Origin: Psychrobacter sp. 4Bb
Lineage (GTDB): Bacteria > Pseudomonadota > Gammaproteobacteria > Pseudomonadales > Moraxellaceae
Assembly (NCBI RefSeq): GCF_002836735.1
Contig: NZ_PJAS01000077.1
Span: 32,503-96,502 of the forward strand
Direction of reading: 5' to 3'
DNA: 64,000 bases
The notes under the pieces are model-generated. The model was given only the letters and a program-made list of their open reading frames with translations. It was not told the DNA's origin and made no database searches. Position numbers and translations under genes: made by a program. Below are positions 1-9,591 of this stretch, piece after piece; the stretch's first letter is position 1, and each line of letters starts with the position of its first letter.

Positions 1-6
1 ACACTC

Positions 7-834
7 ATGCCTATCGTAAGAGCAAAGCCAACATCACCAGGCCGTCGTTTTGTTGAAAAAGTAGTGCATCCACACCTTTATAAAGGTCGTCCGTTTGCAG
101 CACTTCTAGAATCAAAAAGCAAGTCAGGTGGTCGTAACAATAATGGCCGCATTACTACTCGTCACATTGGCGGTGGTCATAAGCAACATTATCGCATTAT
201 CGATTTCAAACGTACTAAAGACAATATCCCAGCAACGGTAGAGCGTATCGAATACGATCCTAACCGTACTGCTCATATTGCTTTACTTAAGTATGCTGAT
301 GGCGAACGTCGTTACATTATCGCTGCTAAGAAACAAGTAGTTGGTGATACAGTAATGTCAGGCGAGACTTCTCCAATTCGTCCAGGTAACTGCTTACCGC
401 TAAAAAATATCCCATTGGGTACTGTGATTCACAATATCGAGCTTAAAATCGGTAAAGGTGCACAGATGGCTCGCTCTGCGGGTGCTAGCGTTCAGTTACT
501 AGGTCGTGACGGTGTTTATGCTATTCTACGTATGCGTTCTGGCGAAACTCGCCGTGTACACGTAAATTGCCGCGCTGTTATTGGTGAAGTTTCTAACACT
601 GAAAACAACTTGAAATCACTTGGTAAAGCCGGTGCTTCACGTTGGCGTGGTGTTCGTCCTTCTGTTCGTGGTGTCGCTATGAACCCGGTTGATCACCCGC
701 ACGGTGGTGGTGAAGGTCGTAACAAAGGTCGCCATCCAACCAGCCCTTGGGGTCAGAAGTCTAAAGGACTTAAAACGCGTCACAATAAGCGTACTGACAA
801 CATGATCATCCGCCGTCGCGCCAAGAAGAAATAA
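7..834 (+). CDS. rplB: 50S ribosomal protein L2
   Basis: Large-subunit protein that binds 23S rRNA domain IV and is needed for subunit association and peptidyl transfer. The 275-residue product has the usual family length. The conserved C-terminal HPHGGGEGR motif lies around residues 227-235 and includes the His near 229 implicated in peptidyl-transferase function. The N-terminal OB-like fold and the basic KRRAKKK-type tail are present. The gene starts 7 bases into the window, so its ribosome binding site is outside. It is followed 12 bases later by rpsS, as in the S10 operon; rplC, rplD and rplW should lie upstream. Confidence 0.98.
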   Translation: MPIVRAKPTSPGRRFVEKVVHPHLYKGRPFAALLESKSKSGGRNNNGRITTRHIGGGHKQHYRIIDFKRTKDNIPATVERIEYDPNRTAHIALLKYADGERRYIIAAKKQVVGDTVMSGETSPIRPGNCLPLKNIPLGTVIHNIELKIGKGAQMARSAGASVQLLGRDGVYAILRMRSGETRRVHVNCRAVIGEVSNTENNLKSLGKAGASRWRGVRPSVRGVAMNPVDHPHGGGEGRNKGRHPTSPWGQKSKGLKTRHNKRTDNMIIRRRAKKK

Positions 835-846
835 AGGAAGAATTTC

Positions 847-1122
847 ATGCCTCGTTCATTGAAAAAAGGTCCATTCATAGACGCGCACTTGTTTGCTAAA
901 GTTGAGAATGCATTAGACACCAACTCACGCAAGCCAATTAAGACTTGGTCGCGCCGCTCGATGATTCTGCCACAAATGGTTGGCCTAACTTTATCTGTTC
1001 ACAACGGCCGTACTCATGTACCGGTTATCGTGAGCGAGCAGATGGTTGGTCATAAACTAGGTGAATTTGCCCCGACTCGTACGTATCGTGGTCACGGCAT
1101 TGACAAAAAAGCTAAGAGATAA
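847..1122 (+). CDS. rpsS: 30S ribosomal protein S19
   Basis: Small-subunit head protein that contacts 16S rRNA and forms a complex with S13. The 91-residue product starts with the family-typical [10 protein letters not shown] and contains the conserved [16 protein letters not shown] segment near the C-terminus. An AAGGAAG ribosome binding site precedes the ATG. The gene lies between rplB and rplV, the standard S10 operon order, and the following start codon is only 10 bases away, which suggests translational coupling. Confidence 0.98.
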   Translation: MPRSLKKGPFIDAHLFAKVENALDTNSRKPIKTWSRRSMILPQMVGLTLSVHNGRTHVPVIVSEQMVGHKLGEFAPTRTYRGHGIDKKAKR

Positions 1123-1132
1123 GGTGCTTACC

Positions 1133-1462
1133 ATGGAAGTAACTGCAAAATTACGCGGTGCCGCCATATCGGCACAAAAAGTTAGACTCGTTGCTGATGA
1201 AGTTCGTGGCAAATCTATTGAGCGTGCTTTGGATATCCTAACGTATAGCAATAAAAAAGGCGCTGTGTTTGTTAAGAAATGCCTTAACTCAGCCATCGCC
1301 AATGCCGAACATAATCACGGCTTAGATATTGACGACCTAAAAGTCGCTACTATCTATGTTGATGAAGGCATTACGCTAAAACGTATCCTACCACGTGCCA
1401 AAGGCCGTGCTGATCGTATCAGTAAGCGTACTTGTCACATCACTATAAAGGTAGGAGAATAA
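1133..1462 (+). CDS. rplV: 50S ribosomal protein L22
   Basis: Lines the peptide exit tunnel and binds 23S rRNA. I chose the ATG at 1133, giving 109 residues beginning [10 protein letters not shown], which matches the usual length. A longer in-frame reading from 1061 would overlap rpsS and add 24 residues with no homology to the family. The tunnel-loop region with [13 protein letters not shown] is visible near residues 85-97. Standard position between rpsS and rpsC. Confidence 0.97.
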   Translation: MEVTAKLRGAAISAQKVRLVADEVRGKSIERALDILTYSNKKGAVFVKKCLNSAIANAEHNHGLDIDDLKVATIYVDEGITLKRILPRAKGRADRISKRTCHITIKVGE

Positions 1463-1465
1463 GTT

Positions 1466-2188
1466 ATGGGTCAAAAAGTACATCCAATCGGAATTCGTCT
1501 TGGTGTTGTAAAAAAGCATAACGCAAACTGGTATGCTAACCCTAAACAATACTCAGAATACCTAATCAACGACATTCAAGTTCGTGAATATCTACGCAAA
1601 AAGCTAGACAACGCTATGATCAGCAACATCATGATCGAGCGTCCTACTGGCGCTGCTAAGATTACCATCGCCACTGCGCGTCCTGGTATTGTTATCGGTA
1701 AGAAAGGCGAAGATATCGAAAGACTTCAAAAAGAATTGACCAAAATTATGGGCGTACCTGCTCAGGTCAACATTGAAGAAATCACGTCACCTGACCTTGA
1801 TGCACGTTTGGTAGCAGACGGCATTGGTAGCCAGCTTGAGCGTCGTGTTATGTTCCGTCGTGCGATGAAACGCGCGGTACAGAACAGCATGCGTTCTGGT
1901 GCTAAAGGTATCAAGGTTGAGCTGTCTGGCCGTCTAGGCGGTGCTGAGATTGCTCGTAGTGAATGGTACCGTGAAGGTCGTGTGCCATTGCATACACTCC
2001 GTGCTGATATTGACTACTCGTCAATTCGTGCAGAGACAACTTACGGCACCATCGGTGTTAAAGTTTGGATTTTCCGTGGCGAAATCCTTGACGGTATGAA
2101 CAGTGTATATAATCCCGTCAAAGAAGAGCAGACTCGTGCGCCAAAACGCCGTGGTCGTGGAAACCGTCGAAACTCAGACAGAGGTTAA
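1466..2188 (+). CDS. rpsC: 30S ribosomal protein S3
   Basis: Small-subunit protein at the mRNA entry site. The 240-residue product has an N-terminal KH type-II domain with the GKKG loop near residues 78-81, followed by the S3 C-terminal domain. It ends in a basic tail (KRRGRGNRR). The N-terminus [13 protein letters not shown] is family-typical. It follows rplV by 3 bases and precedes rplP by 3 bases, so the three are almost certainly co-translated. Confidence 0.98.
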   Translation: MGQKVHPIGIRLGVVKKHNANWYANPKQYSEYLINDIQVREYLRKKLDNAMISNIMIERPTGAAKITIATARPGIVIGKKGEDIERLQKELTKIMGVPAQVNIEEITSPDLDARLVADGIGSQLERRVMFRRAMKRAVQNSMRSGAKGIKVELSGRLGGAEIARSEWYREGRVPLHTLRADIDYSSIRAETTYGTIGVKVWIFRGEILDGMNSVYNPVKEEQTRAPKRRGRGNRRNSDRG

Positions 2189-2191
2189 ACT

Positions 2192-2605
2192 ATGTTACAG
2201 CCAAAACGTACCAAGTTTCGTAAAATGCACAAAGGTCGTAACACTGGGCTAGCTCATCGTGGAAGCACCGTTGCATTCGGACAAATTGGTCTAAAATCAT
2301 TGACGCGTGGTCGTATGACAGCTCGTCAAATCGAAGCAGCACGTCGTACCATCACTCGTAAAATTAAGCGTGGCGGTAAGATTTGGATTCGTGTATTCCC
2401 TGACAAACCAATTACCAACAAACCATTAGAAGTACGTATGGGTAAAGGTAAAGGTCCAGTAGAATATTGGGTATGCGAAATCAAACCTGGTAAAGTGCTA
2501 TATGAAATTGAAGGGGTATCTGAAGAGCTTGCTCGTGATGCATTAACGCTCGCTGCAGCAAAATTGCCCTTTAAAACTACCATTGTTAAGCGGACGATAA
2601 TGTAA
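2192..2605 (+). CDS. rplP: 50S ribosomal protein L16
   Basis: Binds 23S rRNA near the A site and helps organise the peptidyl-transferase centre. The 137-residue product starts [11 protein letters not shown] and carries the conserved [19 protein letters not shown] segment around residues 70-89. The arginine region that is hydroxylated in some bacteria (RmpA/YcfD target) lies in this stretch. Its stop codon overlaps the start of rpmC by one base (TAATG), a translational coupling arrangement. Confidence 0.98.
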   Translation: MLQPKRTKFRKMHKGRNTGLAHRGSTVAFGQIGLKSLTRGRMTARQIEAARRTITRKIKRGGKIWIRVFPDKPITNKPLEVRMGKGKGPVEYWVCEIKPGKVLYEIEGVSEELARDALTLAAAKLPFKTTIVKRTIM

Positions 2606-2802
2606 TGAAGATCAGTGAATTACGTGATAAATCATTAGAAGAACTGACCCAGTTACTTGATGAAAAGCAACTTGATGCTTTCCGTATTCGTATGGCTAAA
2701 GCAACTGGTCAGTTGGGTAATACCCATGAAGTTAGAGCCAATCGTCGCACGATTGCCCAGCTTCAGACTTTGATTAACGAGAAACAACGAGGCGACTCAT
2801 GA
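2605..2802 (+). CDS. rpmC: 50S ribosomal protein L29
   Basis: Small helical protein near the exit tunnel that helps form the docking site for trigger factor and SRP. The 65-residue product shows the typical two-helix pattern ([14 protein letters not shown] at the start and [16 protein letters not shown] in the middle). It overlaps rplP by one base and overlaps the next gene, rpsQ, by four bases. Confidence 0.97.
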   Translation: MKISELRDKSLEELTQLLDEKQLDAFRIRMAKATGQLGNTHEVRANRRTIAQLQTLINEKQRGDS

Positions 2803-3074
2803 GCGATAACAATCAAACAGCTACCAATGCTAGCGTATTGACAGGACGAGTTGTCAGCGACAAGATGGACAAGTCCATCACAGTTTTGATTGAGCGTCTG
2901 GTTCGTCATCCTTTGTATGGCAAGCAGCTTCGTCGTTCTACGAAAATCAAAGCTCATGATGAGAACAACGTTTGCCAACAAGGCGACCTTGTCCGCATCA
3001 AAGAAACGCGTCCAATCTCAAAAACTAAGTCTTGGACTTTAGTCGATGTGGTTGAAAAAGTAGAAAAAATCTAA
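2799..3074 (+). CDS. rpsQ: 30S ribosomal protein S17
   Basis: Primary 16S rRNA-binding protein with an OB fold. The 91-residue product contains the conserved [16 protein letters not shown] segment near the N-terminus and CRPISK-like [11 protein letters not shown] near the C-terminus. It has a slightly extended N-terminus ([11 protein letters not shown]) compared with the 84-residue E. coli protein. It is the last gene of the S10 operon and overlaps rpmC by ATGA. A 183-bp spacer then separates it from rplN. Confidence 0.97.
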   Translation: MSDNNQTATNASVLTGRVVSDKMDKSITVLIERLVRHPLYGKQLRRSTKIKAHDENNVCQQGDLVRIKETRPISKTKSWTLVDVVEKVEKI

Positions 3075-3079
3075 GTAAA

Positions 3080-3108
3080 TTGCATTAAAAGCCAGAAGCT
3101 GTTAGAAT
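3080..3108 (+). promoter_or_regulatory. Candidate promoter before rplN (spc operon)
   Basis: TTGCAT at 3080-3085 and TAGAAT at 3103-3108 are separated by 17 bp in the unusually long 183-bp rpsQ-rplN spacer. The -10 matches 5 of 6 consensus bases, the -35 only 3 of 6. This is the S10/spc boundary, where a separate spc promoter is known in E. coli. Inferred from pattern only. Confidence 0.5.
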
Positions 3109-3257
3109 AGCCGCCTTTTTAAGGATGCTGATTGCGCCGAGCGTATATCACTCACATTAAGAGTAAGTCGCGGTTATTTATATTAAAATGCCGTCCTACT
3201 CATTCTGTGCTAGCGGCAGCAACTGGTTTTTATTGCTCATACGTGTGGAGTAACGCT

Positions 3258-3626
3258 ATGATTCAGGTTGAGTCAATGCTGGAAGTTGCAGACAATAGCG
3301 GTGCAAGGCGAGTTCAGTGCATTAAAGTACTGGGTGGTTCTCATCGTCGTTATGCATCAGTTGGCGACATTATTAAAGTAACGGTTAAAGAAGCCATTCC
3401 TCGCGGTCGTGTTAAAAAAGGCGACGTGATGAATGCAGTAGTTGTACGTACCAAAAAAGGCGTTCGTCGTCCTGATGGTTCTGTTCTGCGTTTTGATGAC
3501 AATGCTGCGGTATTGTTGAACCAAAACAAAGCACCGATTGCAACTCGTATTTTTGGACCGGTAACTCGTGAACTACGTGGTGATCAGTTTATGAAAATTG
3601 TATCCCTAGCACCAGAAGTATTGTGA
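3258..3626 (+). CDS. rplN: 50S ribosomal protein L14
   Basis: Binds 23S rRNA and forms inter-subunit bridges; also the binding site of the silencing factor RsfS. I chose the ATG at 3258, giving 122 residues from [17 protein letters not shown], exactly the family length. An in-frame upstream extension to 3132 reads through non-homologous sequence and is rejected. The conserved [13 protein letters not shown] stretch follows. First gene of the spc operon, 8 bases before rplX. Confidence 0.97.
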   Translation: MIQVESMLEVADNSGARRVQCIKVLGGSHRRYASVGDIIKVTVKEAIPRGRVKKGDVMNAVVVRTKKGVRRPDGSVLRFDDNAAVLLNQNKAPIATRIFGPVTRELRGDQFMKIVSLAPEVL

Positions 3627-3634
3627 GGTAATCC

Positions 3635-3952
3635 ATGTCAAAATTACGTAAAGGCGATACAGTTATCGTGATTGCTGGGAAAGACAAAGGCAAGCAAGGT
3701 ACTGTACAAGCTGTAAAAAACGATCGTATTAAAGTTGAAGGCATTAATATTGTTACTAAACATCAGAAGCCAAATCAGGCAACTGGCGTTGAAGGTGGCA
3801 TTCTTAAGCAAGAAGCTTTTCTGCATATCTCAAATGTCGCAATCTTAAATGCGCAAACCCAAAAAGCAGACCGTATTACTTATCAGTTTGGCGAAGACGG
3901 CAAGAAACAACGCGTCTATCGTTCAAGCGGTGAAGTAGTGGCGACTGCGTAA
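3635..3952 (+). CDS. rplX: 50S ribosomal protein L24
   Basis: Assembly-initiating large-subunit protein. The 105-residue product has an N-terminal KOW motif (KGDTVIVIAGKDKGKQGTV, residues about 6-24) and the conserved EGINIVTKHQKPNQ segment. Preceded by a GAGGTAAT-type ribosome binding site. Lies between rplN and rplE in standard spc order. Confidence 0.97.
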   Translation: MSKLRKGDTVIVIAGKDKGKQGTVQAVKNDRIKVEGINIVTKHQKPNQATGVEGGILKQEAFLHISNVAILNAQTQKADRITYQFGEDGKKQRVYRSSGEVVATA

Positions 3953-3973
3953 GACACTAAGGGTGTAATGGTA

Positions 3974-4510
3974 ATGGCAAGATTAAAATCTTTATATAAC
4001 GATGAACTAAAGCAGCAAATCAAAGAAGAGCTTGGTTTGGCAAATGTGATGCAAGTGCCTAAAATCACTAAAATCACACTTAACATGGGTGTAGGCGGCG
4101 CGTCTCAAGACAAGAAATTGTTGGAAGGTGCTGTAGCTGATATGACCGCGATTGCTGGTCAAAAACCTGTTGTCACCAAAGCGCGTAAATCAGTTGCTGG
4201 CTTTAAGATTCGTGAAGAATGGCCAATTGGCTGTAAAGTAACGCTACGCGGTGAGCAAATGTACGAATTTTTAGATCGTCTCGTTGCCATTGCAATTCCT
4301 CGTATTCGTGATTTCCGCGGTTTTTCACCTAAAGCCTTTGACGGACGTGGTAACTACTCATTGGGTATCAAAGAACAAATCGTATTCCCAGAAGTAGATT
4401 TTGACAAGATTGATCGTATCCGTGGTATGGATGTGACAATCACTACGTCAGCTCAATCTGATGAAGAAGGTCGTGCGTTGCTTAAAGCATTCGGCTTCCC
4501 ATTTAAATAA
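3974..4510 (+). CDS. rplE: 50S ribosomal protein L5
   Basis: Binds 5S rRNA and contacts P-site tRNA in the central protuberance. From the ATG at 3974 the product is 178 residues beginning [10 protein letters not shown], the usual length and N-terminus. An ATG two codons earlier (3968) is better spaced from the AAGGG at about 3959-3963, so translation could begin there instead and add Met-Val. The conserved [10 protein letters not shown] (near residue 30) and RIRDFRGF segments are present. Confidence 0.95.
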   Translation: MARLKSLYNDELKQQIKEELGLANVMQVPKITKITLNMGVGGASQDKKLLEGAVADMTAIAGQKPVVTKARKSVAGFKIREEWPIGCKVTLRGEQMYEFLDRLVAIAIPRIRDFRGFSPKAFDGRGNYSLGIKEQIVFPEVDFDKIDRIRGMDVTITTSAQSDEEGRALLKAFGFPFK

Positions 4511-4522
4511 GGTAAAGACGTT

Positions 4523-4828
4523 ATGGCAAAGAAGAGCATGATTAACCGCGAATTAAAGCGCGAAAAAATGGTTGCTAAATATGCTGAAAAGCGTATCAAG
4601 CTAAAAGAAACTATCAGTGATATGACTGCAAGTGACGAAACTCGTATGGAAGCGATGTTAGAGCTACAAGCTCTTCCACGTAACTCATCACCAGTACGTC
4701 TGCGTAATCGTTGTGCTATCACCGGTCGTCCTCACGGTTACTTCCGCAAGTTTGGCTTGTCACGCAATATGCTGCGTGAGCGTGTCATGCAAGGCGATGT
4801 GCCTGGTGTTCGTAAAGCAAGCTGGTAA
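4523..4828 (+). CDS. rpsN: 30S ribosomal protein S14 (zinc-free form)
   Basis: Small-subunit head protein. The 101-residue long form lacks the paired CxxC zinc ligands found in the short C+ form; only one Cys is visible ([17 protein letters not shown]). It ends with the conserved GVRKASW. The absence of the zinc site means this S14 should not respond to zinc limitation. Standard position between rplE and rpsH. Confidence 0.97.
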   Translation: MAKKSMINRELKREKMVAKYAEKRIKLKETISDMTASDETRMEAMLELQALPRNSSPVRLRNRCAITGRPHGYFRKFGLSRNMLRERVMQGDVPGVRKASW

Positions 4829-4839
4829 GGAGTAACTAT

Positions 4840-5238
4840 ATGAGTATGCAAGATACCGTTGGGGATATGCTAACCCGTATCCGTAACGCACAAATGGCTA
4901 ACAAAGTATCGGTAGCAATGCCGAGCTCTAAATTACGTAAATCAATTGCTGATTTACTAGTTAGCGAAGGTTATGTGGCTAGCGCTGTTGTTGCTGAAGA
5001 AGAAAACAACAAAGCAACCCTTACTATTGAATTGAAATATTTCGAAGGCCGTGCTGTCATCGAAACTATCCAACGTTATAGCCGTCCTGGTTTACGCCAG
5101 TTCCGCGGTAAAGACGCTATCCCTACTGTTAAGCAAGGTATGGGTGTTGCTATCGTATCTACTAGCCAAGGTATCATGAGCGATCGTGCTGCACGCGCTG
5201 CTGGTATCGGTGGTGAAATCGTCGCATTTGTAGCGTAA
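4840..5238 (+). CDS. rpsH: 30S ribosomal protein S8
   Basis: Primary 16S rRNA-binding protein and, in E. coli, the translational repressor of the spc operon (acting at the L5 mRNA region). The 132-residue product begins [17 protein letters not shown] and ends with the conserved [16 protein letters not shown] segment. An AAGGAG site lies 7 bases before the ATG. It is followed by an unusually long 176-bp spacer with a hairpin before rplF. Confidence 0.97.
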   Translation: MSMQDTVGDMLTRIRNAQMANKVSVAMPSSKLRKSIADLLVSEGYVASAVVAEEENNKATLTIELKYFEGRAVIETIQRYSRPGLRQFRGKDAIPTVKQGMGVAIVSTSQGIMSDRAARAAGIGGEIVAFVA

Positions 5239-5341
5239 GCTATACGACGATGAAGTCTATTTGATGGTTGTTAGGCTTCTATCGGTTGAGTAATATTAAA
5301 TTATTTTGAATTGATAGATGTCTAACACAGTCAACTATGCT

Positions 5342-5374
5342 AAACTAACACGCTTTTTAGCCTGTTAGTTTTTT
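5342..5374 (+). terminator. Terminator-like hairpin between rpsH and rplF
   Basis: A perfect 9-bp inverted repeat (5342-5350 with 5363-5371) encloses a further GCT/AGC pairing and is followed by a run of six T (5369-5374). The stem is AT-rich, so it may act as a partial attenuator, not a full stop. It sits inside the spc operon, where no terminator is expected. Confidence 0.5.
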
Positions 5375-5414
5375 CGCTAATATAAAGAAGTTAAATTTTT
5401 TAAGGAATATTCCT

Positions 5415-5948
5415 ATGTCTCGTGTGGCTAAAGCCCCAGTGACGCTGCCAAACGGCGTAAGCGTTACTTTGAACGATCGGCAGGTCGAAGTTAAAGGCAA
5501 GAACGGTTCTATGTCTTTACGCCTGCATGAATTGGTCGAGCTGAAACAGGAAGATGATGCTATCATTTTCTCACCTACAGTCGATTCAAAAGAAGCTATG
5601 ATGCACACTGGCACCATGCGCGCTCTTGTTAACAACTATGTTACTGGCGTAAATGAAGGCTTTGAAAGACGTCTTCAGTTGATTGGTGTTGGTTATCGCG
5701 CGCAAGTTACTGGTAACAAGGTAACCTTGAACGTTGGTTATTCTCATCCAGTAGAGTATACGTTACCTGAAGGTGTATCAGCTGAAACACCAACGCAAAC
5801 TGAAATTGTTTTGAAATCAAACAATAAACAGCAGCTTGGTCAAGCAGCCGCCAACATCCGTGGTTTCCGCCCACCTGAGCCTTATAAAGGTAAAGGTATT
5901 CGTTATAGTGACGAGCATGTGATTCGCAAAGAAGCTAAGAAAAAATAA
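5415..5948 (+). CDS. rplF: 50S ribosomal protein L6
   Basis: Large-subunit protein near the sarcin-ricin loop and the factor-binding site. The 177-residue product contains two tandem L6 repeats and the conserved C-terminal [14 protein letters not shown] segment near residues 155-168. An AAGGAATATT ribosome binding site precedes the ATG. Because of the hairpin upstream, this gene and those downstream may be expressed at a different level from rplN-rpsH. Confidence 0.97.
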   Translation: MSRVAKAPVTLPNGVSVTLNDRQVEVKGKNGSMSLRLHELVELKQEDDAIIFSPTVDSKEAMMHTGTMRALVNNYVTGVNEGFERRLQLIGVGYRAQVTGNKVTLNVGYSHPVEYTLPEGVSAETPTQTEIVLKSNNKQQLGQAAANIRGFRPPEPYKGKGIRYSDEHVIRKEAKKK

Positions 5949-5959
5949 GGTGAGTTGAA

Positions 5960-6310
5960 ATGTTTGATAAAAAAGCAGCTCGTCTGCGTCGAGCTAAGAA
6001 AACACGCGCGCATATCCGTTTCTTAGGCGTTCATCGCTTAACGGTTAACCGCACGTCAAAACATATTTATGCCCAGATTATCTCTCCAAATGGTGGTGAA
6101 GTGATTGCTCAGGCATCTACCTTAGACAGCAGCTTGCGTTCAGGCGCGACTGGTAATGCTGATTCAGCAACGTCTGTAGGCCAAATGATCGCAGAACGCG
6201 CAAAAGCAGCTGGCATTACTAAAGTTGCCTTTGACCGTAGTGGTTTCAAATATCATGGTCGAGTTAAAGCTTTAGCAGAAGCTGCTCGCGAAAACGGATT
6301 GGAGTTTTAA
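5960..6310 (+). CDS. rplR: 50S ribosomal protein L18
   Basis: Binds 5S rRNA with L5 and L25. The 116-residue product has a basic, flexible N-terminus ([17 protein letters not shown]) and the conserved C-terminal [18 protein letters not shown] segment. Spacing of 11 bases from rplF and 2 bases to rpsE fits co-transcription and coupling in the spc operon. Confidence 0.97.
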   Translation: MFDKKAARLRRAKKTRAHIRFLGVHRLTVNRTSKHIYAQIISPNGGEVIAQASTLDSSLRSGATGNADSATSVGQMIAERAKAAGITKVAFDRSGFKYHGRVKALAEAARENGLEF

Positions 6311-6312
6311 TC

Positions 6313-6828
6313 ATGGCTAGAAATGATAAAAATGATAAAAATGAACAGACTGACGGTCTAGTAGAACGCTTAGTTACCGTTGATCGCGTAGCGAAAGTTG
6401 TTAAAGGTGGTCGTATTTTCTCTTTCACTGCATTGACTGTAGTGGGCGATGGCAATGGTCGTGTAGGTTTTGGTCGCGGTAAAGCACGTGAAGTGCCAGC
6501 TGCTATCCAAAAAGCACTAGAAGCTGCCAAACGTAATATGATTACTGTTGAGCTAAATGATGCAACTTTGCATCATCCAATCAAAGCACGTCATGGTGCT
6601 AGTAAAGTCTACATGCAACCTGCATCTGAAGGTACTGGCGTAATCGCTGGTGGCGCAATGCGTGCTGTATTAGAAGTTGCTGGTGTCAAAGATGTTTTGA
6701 CTAAATGTTATGGTTCTACCAATACTGCTAACGTTGTTCGCGCAACGTTTAACGGTTTACGTGATATGTCAACTCCAGAGAAGATGGCAGCTAAACGTGG
6801 TAAATCTGTAGACGAAATCTTGGGTTAA
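6313..6828 (+). CDS. rpsE: 30S ribosomal protein S5
   Basis: Small-subunit protein important for decoding fidelity and mRNA helicase activity. The 171-residue product has a polar lysine/asparagine-rich start ([12 protein letters not shown]), the N-terminal double-stranded RNA-binding domain ([19 protein letters not shown]) and the C-terminal domain ([15 protein letters not shown] near residue 105). Lies 2 bases after rplR; 20 bases separate it from rpmD. Confidence 0.97.
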   Translation: MARNDKNDKNEQTDGLVERLVTVDRVAKVVKGGRIFSFTALTVVGDGNGRVGFGRGKAREVPAAIQKALEAAKRNMITVELNDATLHHPIKARHGASKVYMQPASEGTGVIAGGAMRAVLEVAGVKDVLTKCYGSTNTANVVRATFNGLRDMSTPEKMAAKRGKSVDEILG

Positions 6829-6848
6829 CTTAGACTAGGTGAGTTACG

Positions 6849-7028
6849 ATGAAAAAAATGAAAGTCACTCAATTTAAATCGGGTGCCCATCGCCTAAAGA
6901 GCCACAAAGCGAGCTTGAAAGGATTGGGTTTACGCCGCATTAATCATACTGTAGTAGTAGAAGATACTCCTTCGACTCGTGGTATGGTCAATCGCGTTAA
7001 CTACATGGTAAAAGTGGAGGAAGCGTAA
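6849..7028 (+). CDS. rpmD: 50S ribosomal protein L30
   Basis: Small large-subunit protein of 59 residues: [12 protein letters not shown] at the start, the family-typical [14 protein letters not shown] in the middle and [15 protein letters not shown] at the end. A GGTGAG site precedes the ATG at 6849. Its TAA overlaps the ATG of rplO by one base. It is too short to stand out in a default ORF scan, but position and sequence are unambiguous. Confidence 0.95.
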   Translation: MKKMKVTQFKSGAHRLKSHKASLKGLGLRRINHTVVVEDTPSTRGMVNRVNYMVKVEEA

Positions 7029-7468
7029 TGGGTCTTAGATTAAATGAATTATCACCAGGTGTTGGCGCAAAGAAAACTGCCCAACGTCGTGGTCGTGGTA
7101 TCGGTTCAGGTCTTGGTAAGACTGGTGGTCGTGGTGTAAAAGGTCAGAAATCTCGTTCAGGTTCTAGCATTCGCTCAGGATTTGAAGGTGGTCAGATGCC
7201 TTTATATCGCCGTCTACCAAAATTTGGTTTTACCAGTAAACTGGCTATGAAGACTGCTGAAGTACGTCTTTCTGAACTGAATAAAATTGAAGGCGATGTA
7301 GTTAGCCTTGAAACACTTAAAGCTGCTAACCTTATCCGTCACGATATGAAACGTGCTCGTGTAATGCTATCAGGCGAAGTCACTAAAGCTTATACTTTCA
7401 AAGGTATTAAAGTGACTAAAGGTGCTAAGCAAGCTATCGAAGCTGCTGGTGGTAGCATCGAGGAGTAG
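7028..7468 (+). CDS. rplO: 50S ribosomal protein L15
   Basis: Late-assembly large-subunit protein. The 146-residue product has the glycine/arginine-rich extended N-terminal region ([17 protein letters not shown], residues about 20-36) and the globular C-terminal domain ending [15 protein letters not shown]. One-base overlap with rpmD and 4 bases to the GTG start of secY; the secY ribosome binding site lies inside the 3' end of rplO. Confidence 0.97.
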   Translation: MGLRLNELSPGVGAKKTAQRRGRGIGSGLGKTGGRGVKGQKSRSGSSIRSGFEGGQMPLYRRLPKFGFTSKLAMKTAEVRLSELNKIEGDVVSLETLKAANLIRHDMKRARVMLSGEVTKAYTFKGIKVTKGAKQAIEAAGGSIEE

Positions 7469-7472
7469 TAAC

Positions 7473-8819
7473 GTGTCAAAACAATCAATGTCATCGGCTG
7501 GTATACCGCTTAATCCATTCGCATTTATACGTAAGTATGATGAGTTATGGACGCGTTTATTATTTTTAATCGGCGCATTGATTGTTTATCGTTTAGGGTC
7601 ACATATTCCAGTTCCGGGTATCAACCCAGTTAACTTGGCTGATCTGTTTTCGCGCAACGAAAACACCATTTTGAGCATGTTTAATATGTTCTCAGGTGGT
7701 GCGCTAGAGCGTATGTCTATCATGGCACTTGGCATTATGCCATATATCTCAGCATCGATTATCGTACAGATGATGTCTGCAGTATTGCCATCGCTTGAAG
7801 CCCTCAAAAAAGAAGGTGAAGCGGGACGACGCAAGTTAAACAAGTATACCCGTCAGGGAACGCTTGCTTTAGCCCTAGTACAGTCATTAGGAATGTGTGC
7901 CGGCTTAATCAGCCAAAACCTTACTTTATCTACTGGTCTTACCTTTTATATTCCAGCTGTTACTTCTTTGGTAGCAGGCGCAATGTTCTTAATGTGGCTT
8001 GGTGAGCAAATTACAGAACGCGGCGTAGGTAATGGTATTTCAATGCTCATTTTTGCGAGTATTGTGGCTGGTACTCCAGGTATCATTTCGCAGTCTATTG
8101 AACAGGTCAATCAAGGTCAGATGAACTTGATTGTGCTATTTATTTTTGTACTGCTAGGTATCGCGGTTACTGCGGGTATCGTTTATATTGAACGTGCTCA
8201 ACGCCGTGTTCCTGTGAACTACGCACAAAAACAGCAACAAGGTCGCAAAATTTATGCTCAGCAGCAATCACATTTGCCGCTTAAGCTAAATATGGCAGGG
8301 GTTATCCCAGCTATTTTTGCCAGTTCTTTGTTATTGTTTCCTGCAAGTTTAGGGCAGTGGGTCGGTCAATCGACTGATCCTACCTTTGTACAGAAAATAC
8401 TTCAAAATATGGCATTGGTGTTGTCTCCAGGACAGCCGCTATATTTAGTACTGTTTGGCGCAATGATTATCTTCTTCTGTTATTTTTATACGGCATTGGT
8501 ATTTAGTCCGCGTGAAGTAGCAGAGAACCTTAAACGTAGTGGTGCGTATATCCCAGGTATTCGCCCAGGACAACAAACTCAGCGTTACCTCGATCATGTA
8601 TTAAACCGACTGACCTTTATTGGCGCGATGTATATGACGGTTATTTGTTTAATGCCAATGGTCGTCCAGTCATCGTTTGGTGTGCCGTTTCAACTCGGTG
8701 GTACGTCTTTACTGATTATGGTGGTTGTGGTAATGGACTTCATTTCGCAGATTCAAGCGCATTTGATGACCCATCAATATCATGATCAGACGTTAATTCA
8801 ATCGCCCACTCAACCTTAA
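7473..8819 (+). CDS. secY: Protein translocase subunit SecY
   Basis: Central pore of the Sec translocon in the inner membrane, working with SecE, SecG and SecA. I chose the GTG at 7473, seven bases after GAGGAG (7460-7465), giving 448 residues. The upstream reading from 7422 would lie inside rplO. Ten transmembrane segments are apparent, with the conserved [13 protein letters not shown] (TM5 region) and PGIRPGQQT motif in a C-terminal cytoplasmic loop. Standard spc position between rplO and rpmJ. Confidence 0.97.
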   Translation: MSKQSMSSAGIPLNPFAFIRKYDELWTRLLFLIGALIVYRLGSHIPVPGINPVNLADLFSRNENTILSMFNMFSGGALERMSIMALGIMPYISASIIVQMMSAVLPSLEALKKEGEAGRRKLNKYTRQGTLALALVQSLGMCAGLISQNLTLSTGLTFYIPAVTSLVAGAMFLMWLGEQITERGVGNGISMLIFASIVAGTPGIISQSIEQVNQGQMNLIVLFIFVLLGIAVTAGIVYIERAQRRVPVNYAQKQQQGRKIYAQQQSHLPLKLNMAGVIPAIFASSLLLFPASLGQWVGQSTDPTFVQKILQNMALVLSPGQPLYLVLFGAMIIFFCYFYTALVFSPREVAENLKRSGAYIPGIRPGQQTQRYLDHVLNRLTFIGAMYMTVICLMPMVVQSSFGVPFQLGGTSLLIMVVVVMDFISQIQAHLMTHQYHDQTLIQSPTQP

Positions 8820-8850
8820 ATGAGCGGTACGATATTTCAAGGAGCATGCT

Positions 8851-8967
8851 ATGAAAGTTCAAGCATCAGTTAAAAAGATTTGTGGTAGCTGTAAAGTTGT
8901 GCGCCGTAAAGGCCGTGTACATATTATTTGTACAGCAGAACCTCGCCACAAGCAACGTCAAGGTTAA
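8851..8967 (+). CDS. rpmJ: 50S ribosomal protein L36 (zinc-binding form)
   Basis: Smallest large-subunit protein, 38 residues. Cys11, Cys14, Cys27 and His33 form the zinc-ribbon site of the C+ form. An AAGGAG site precedes the ATG at 8851 by 7-8 bases. It closes the spc operon. The presence of a zinc-dependent L36 next to a zinc-free S14 and a cysteine-poor S4 is typical of gammaproteobacteria. Confidence 0.96.
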   Translation: MKVQASVKKICGSCKVVRRKGRVHIICTAEPRHKQRQG

Positions 8968-9028
8968 TATTTAGTATTAGAAAACATCTAGTTTTCGCTG
9001 CTAATTAAATTAATACTTGAAAAATAAC

Positions 9029-9050
9029 GGCGGATGCGATATCATCCGCC
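9029..9050 (+). other. Strong hairpin between rpmJ and rpsM
   Basis: Perfect 8-bp GC-rich inverted repeat, GGCGGATG at 9029-9036 and CATCCGCC at 9043-9050, with a 6-base loop. It is not followed by a T run, so it is not a classical intrinsic terminator. It could stabilise the 3' end of the spc transcript or assist termination just before the alpha-operon promoter. Confidence 0.45.
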
Positions 9051-9052
9051 AC

Positions 9053-9082
9053 TTGCCGTGTTTATACAAAATCTTTTATAAT
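9053..9082 (+). promoter_or_regulatory. Candidate promoter of the alpha operon
   Basis: TTGCCG at 9053-9058 and a perfect TATAAT at 9077-9082 are spaced by 18 bp, in the 247-bp gap before rpsM. This leaves a leader of about 125 bases before the rpsM start, long enough for the ribosomal protein S4 feedback site known from other gammaproteobacteria. Promoter seen as a pattern; the regulatory role is inference. Confidence 0.6.
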
Positions 9083-9214
9083 AGAATCGATGAGCAGACT
9101 TATAGTCAAAACATCGATAATGACTATAAAAGCTCTAGTATTAACAGCAACAAATCTGAAGAGTAAAGCCTTATCGCTAGATAACGCTTATTTTTCTTTA
9201 ATGGAGAGAAATCA

Positions 9215-9571
9215 ATGGCTCGTATTGCCGGCGTAAACATTCCGGATAATAAGCATGCTGTTATTTCACTAACTTACATCTTTGGTGTAGGTCGTACCAC
9301 TGCTCAGAAAATCTTAGAAGCAGTTGGCATCGTCCCTACTACTAAAGTCAGTCAGTTAGATGATACACAGTTAGATGCTATCCGTGCACAAGTTGCAAAC
9401 TACATGACTGAAGGTGACCTTCGTCGTGAAGTTTCAATGAACATCAAGCGTTTAGTTGATCTTGGTTGTTACCGTGGCATCCGTCATCGTCGTAACCTAC
9501 CAGTTAGAGGTCAGAACACCAAGAACAACGCTCGTACTCGTAAGGGTCCGACACGCCCTCTCAAAAGATAA
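9215..9571 (+). CDS. rpsM: 30S ribosomal protein S13
   Basis: Small-subunit head protein that contacts P-site tRNA and bridges to the large subunit. The 118-residue product has the N-terminal [17 protein letters not shown], the helix-two-turn-helix region, and the conserved basic C-terminus [17 protein letters not shown]. Preceded by GGAGAG. First gene of the alpha operon, behind its own candidate promoter. Confidence 0.98.
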   Translation: MARIAGVNIPDNKHAVISLTYIFGVGRTTAQKILEAVGIVPTTKVSQLDDTQLDAIRAQVANYMTEGDLRREVSMNIKRLVDLGCYRGIRHRRNLPVRGQNTKNNARTRKGPTRPLKR

Positions 9572-9591
9572 TTAACTTAGGAAGCTAAAAG

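Noticed and set aside
8968..9214. tRNA or small RNA gene between rpmJ and rpsM
   Set aside because: The GC-rich hairpin is isolated, with no cloverleaf or T-loop sequence; a promoter plus leader explains the gap better.
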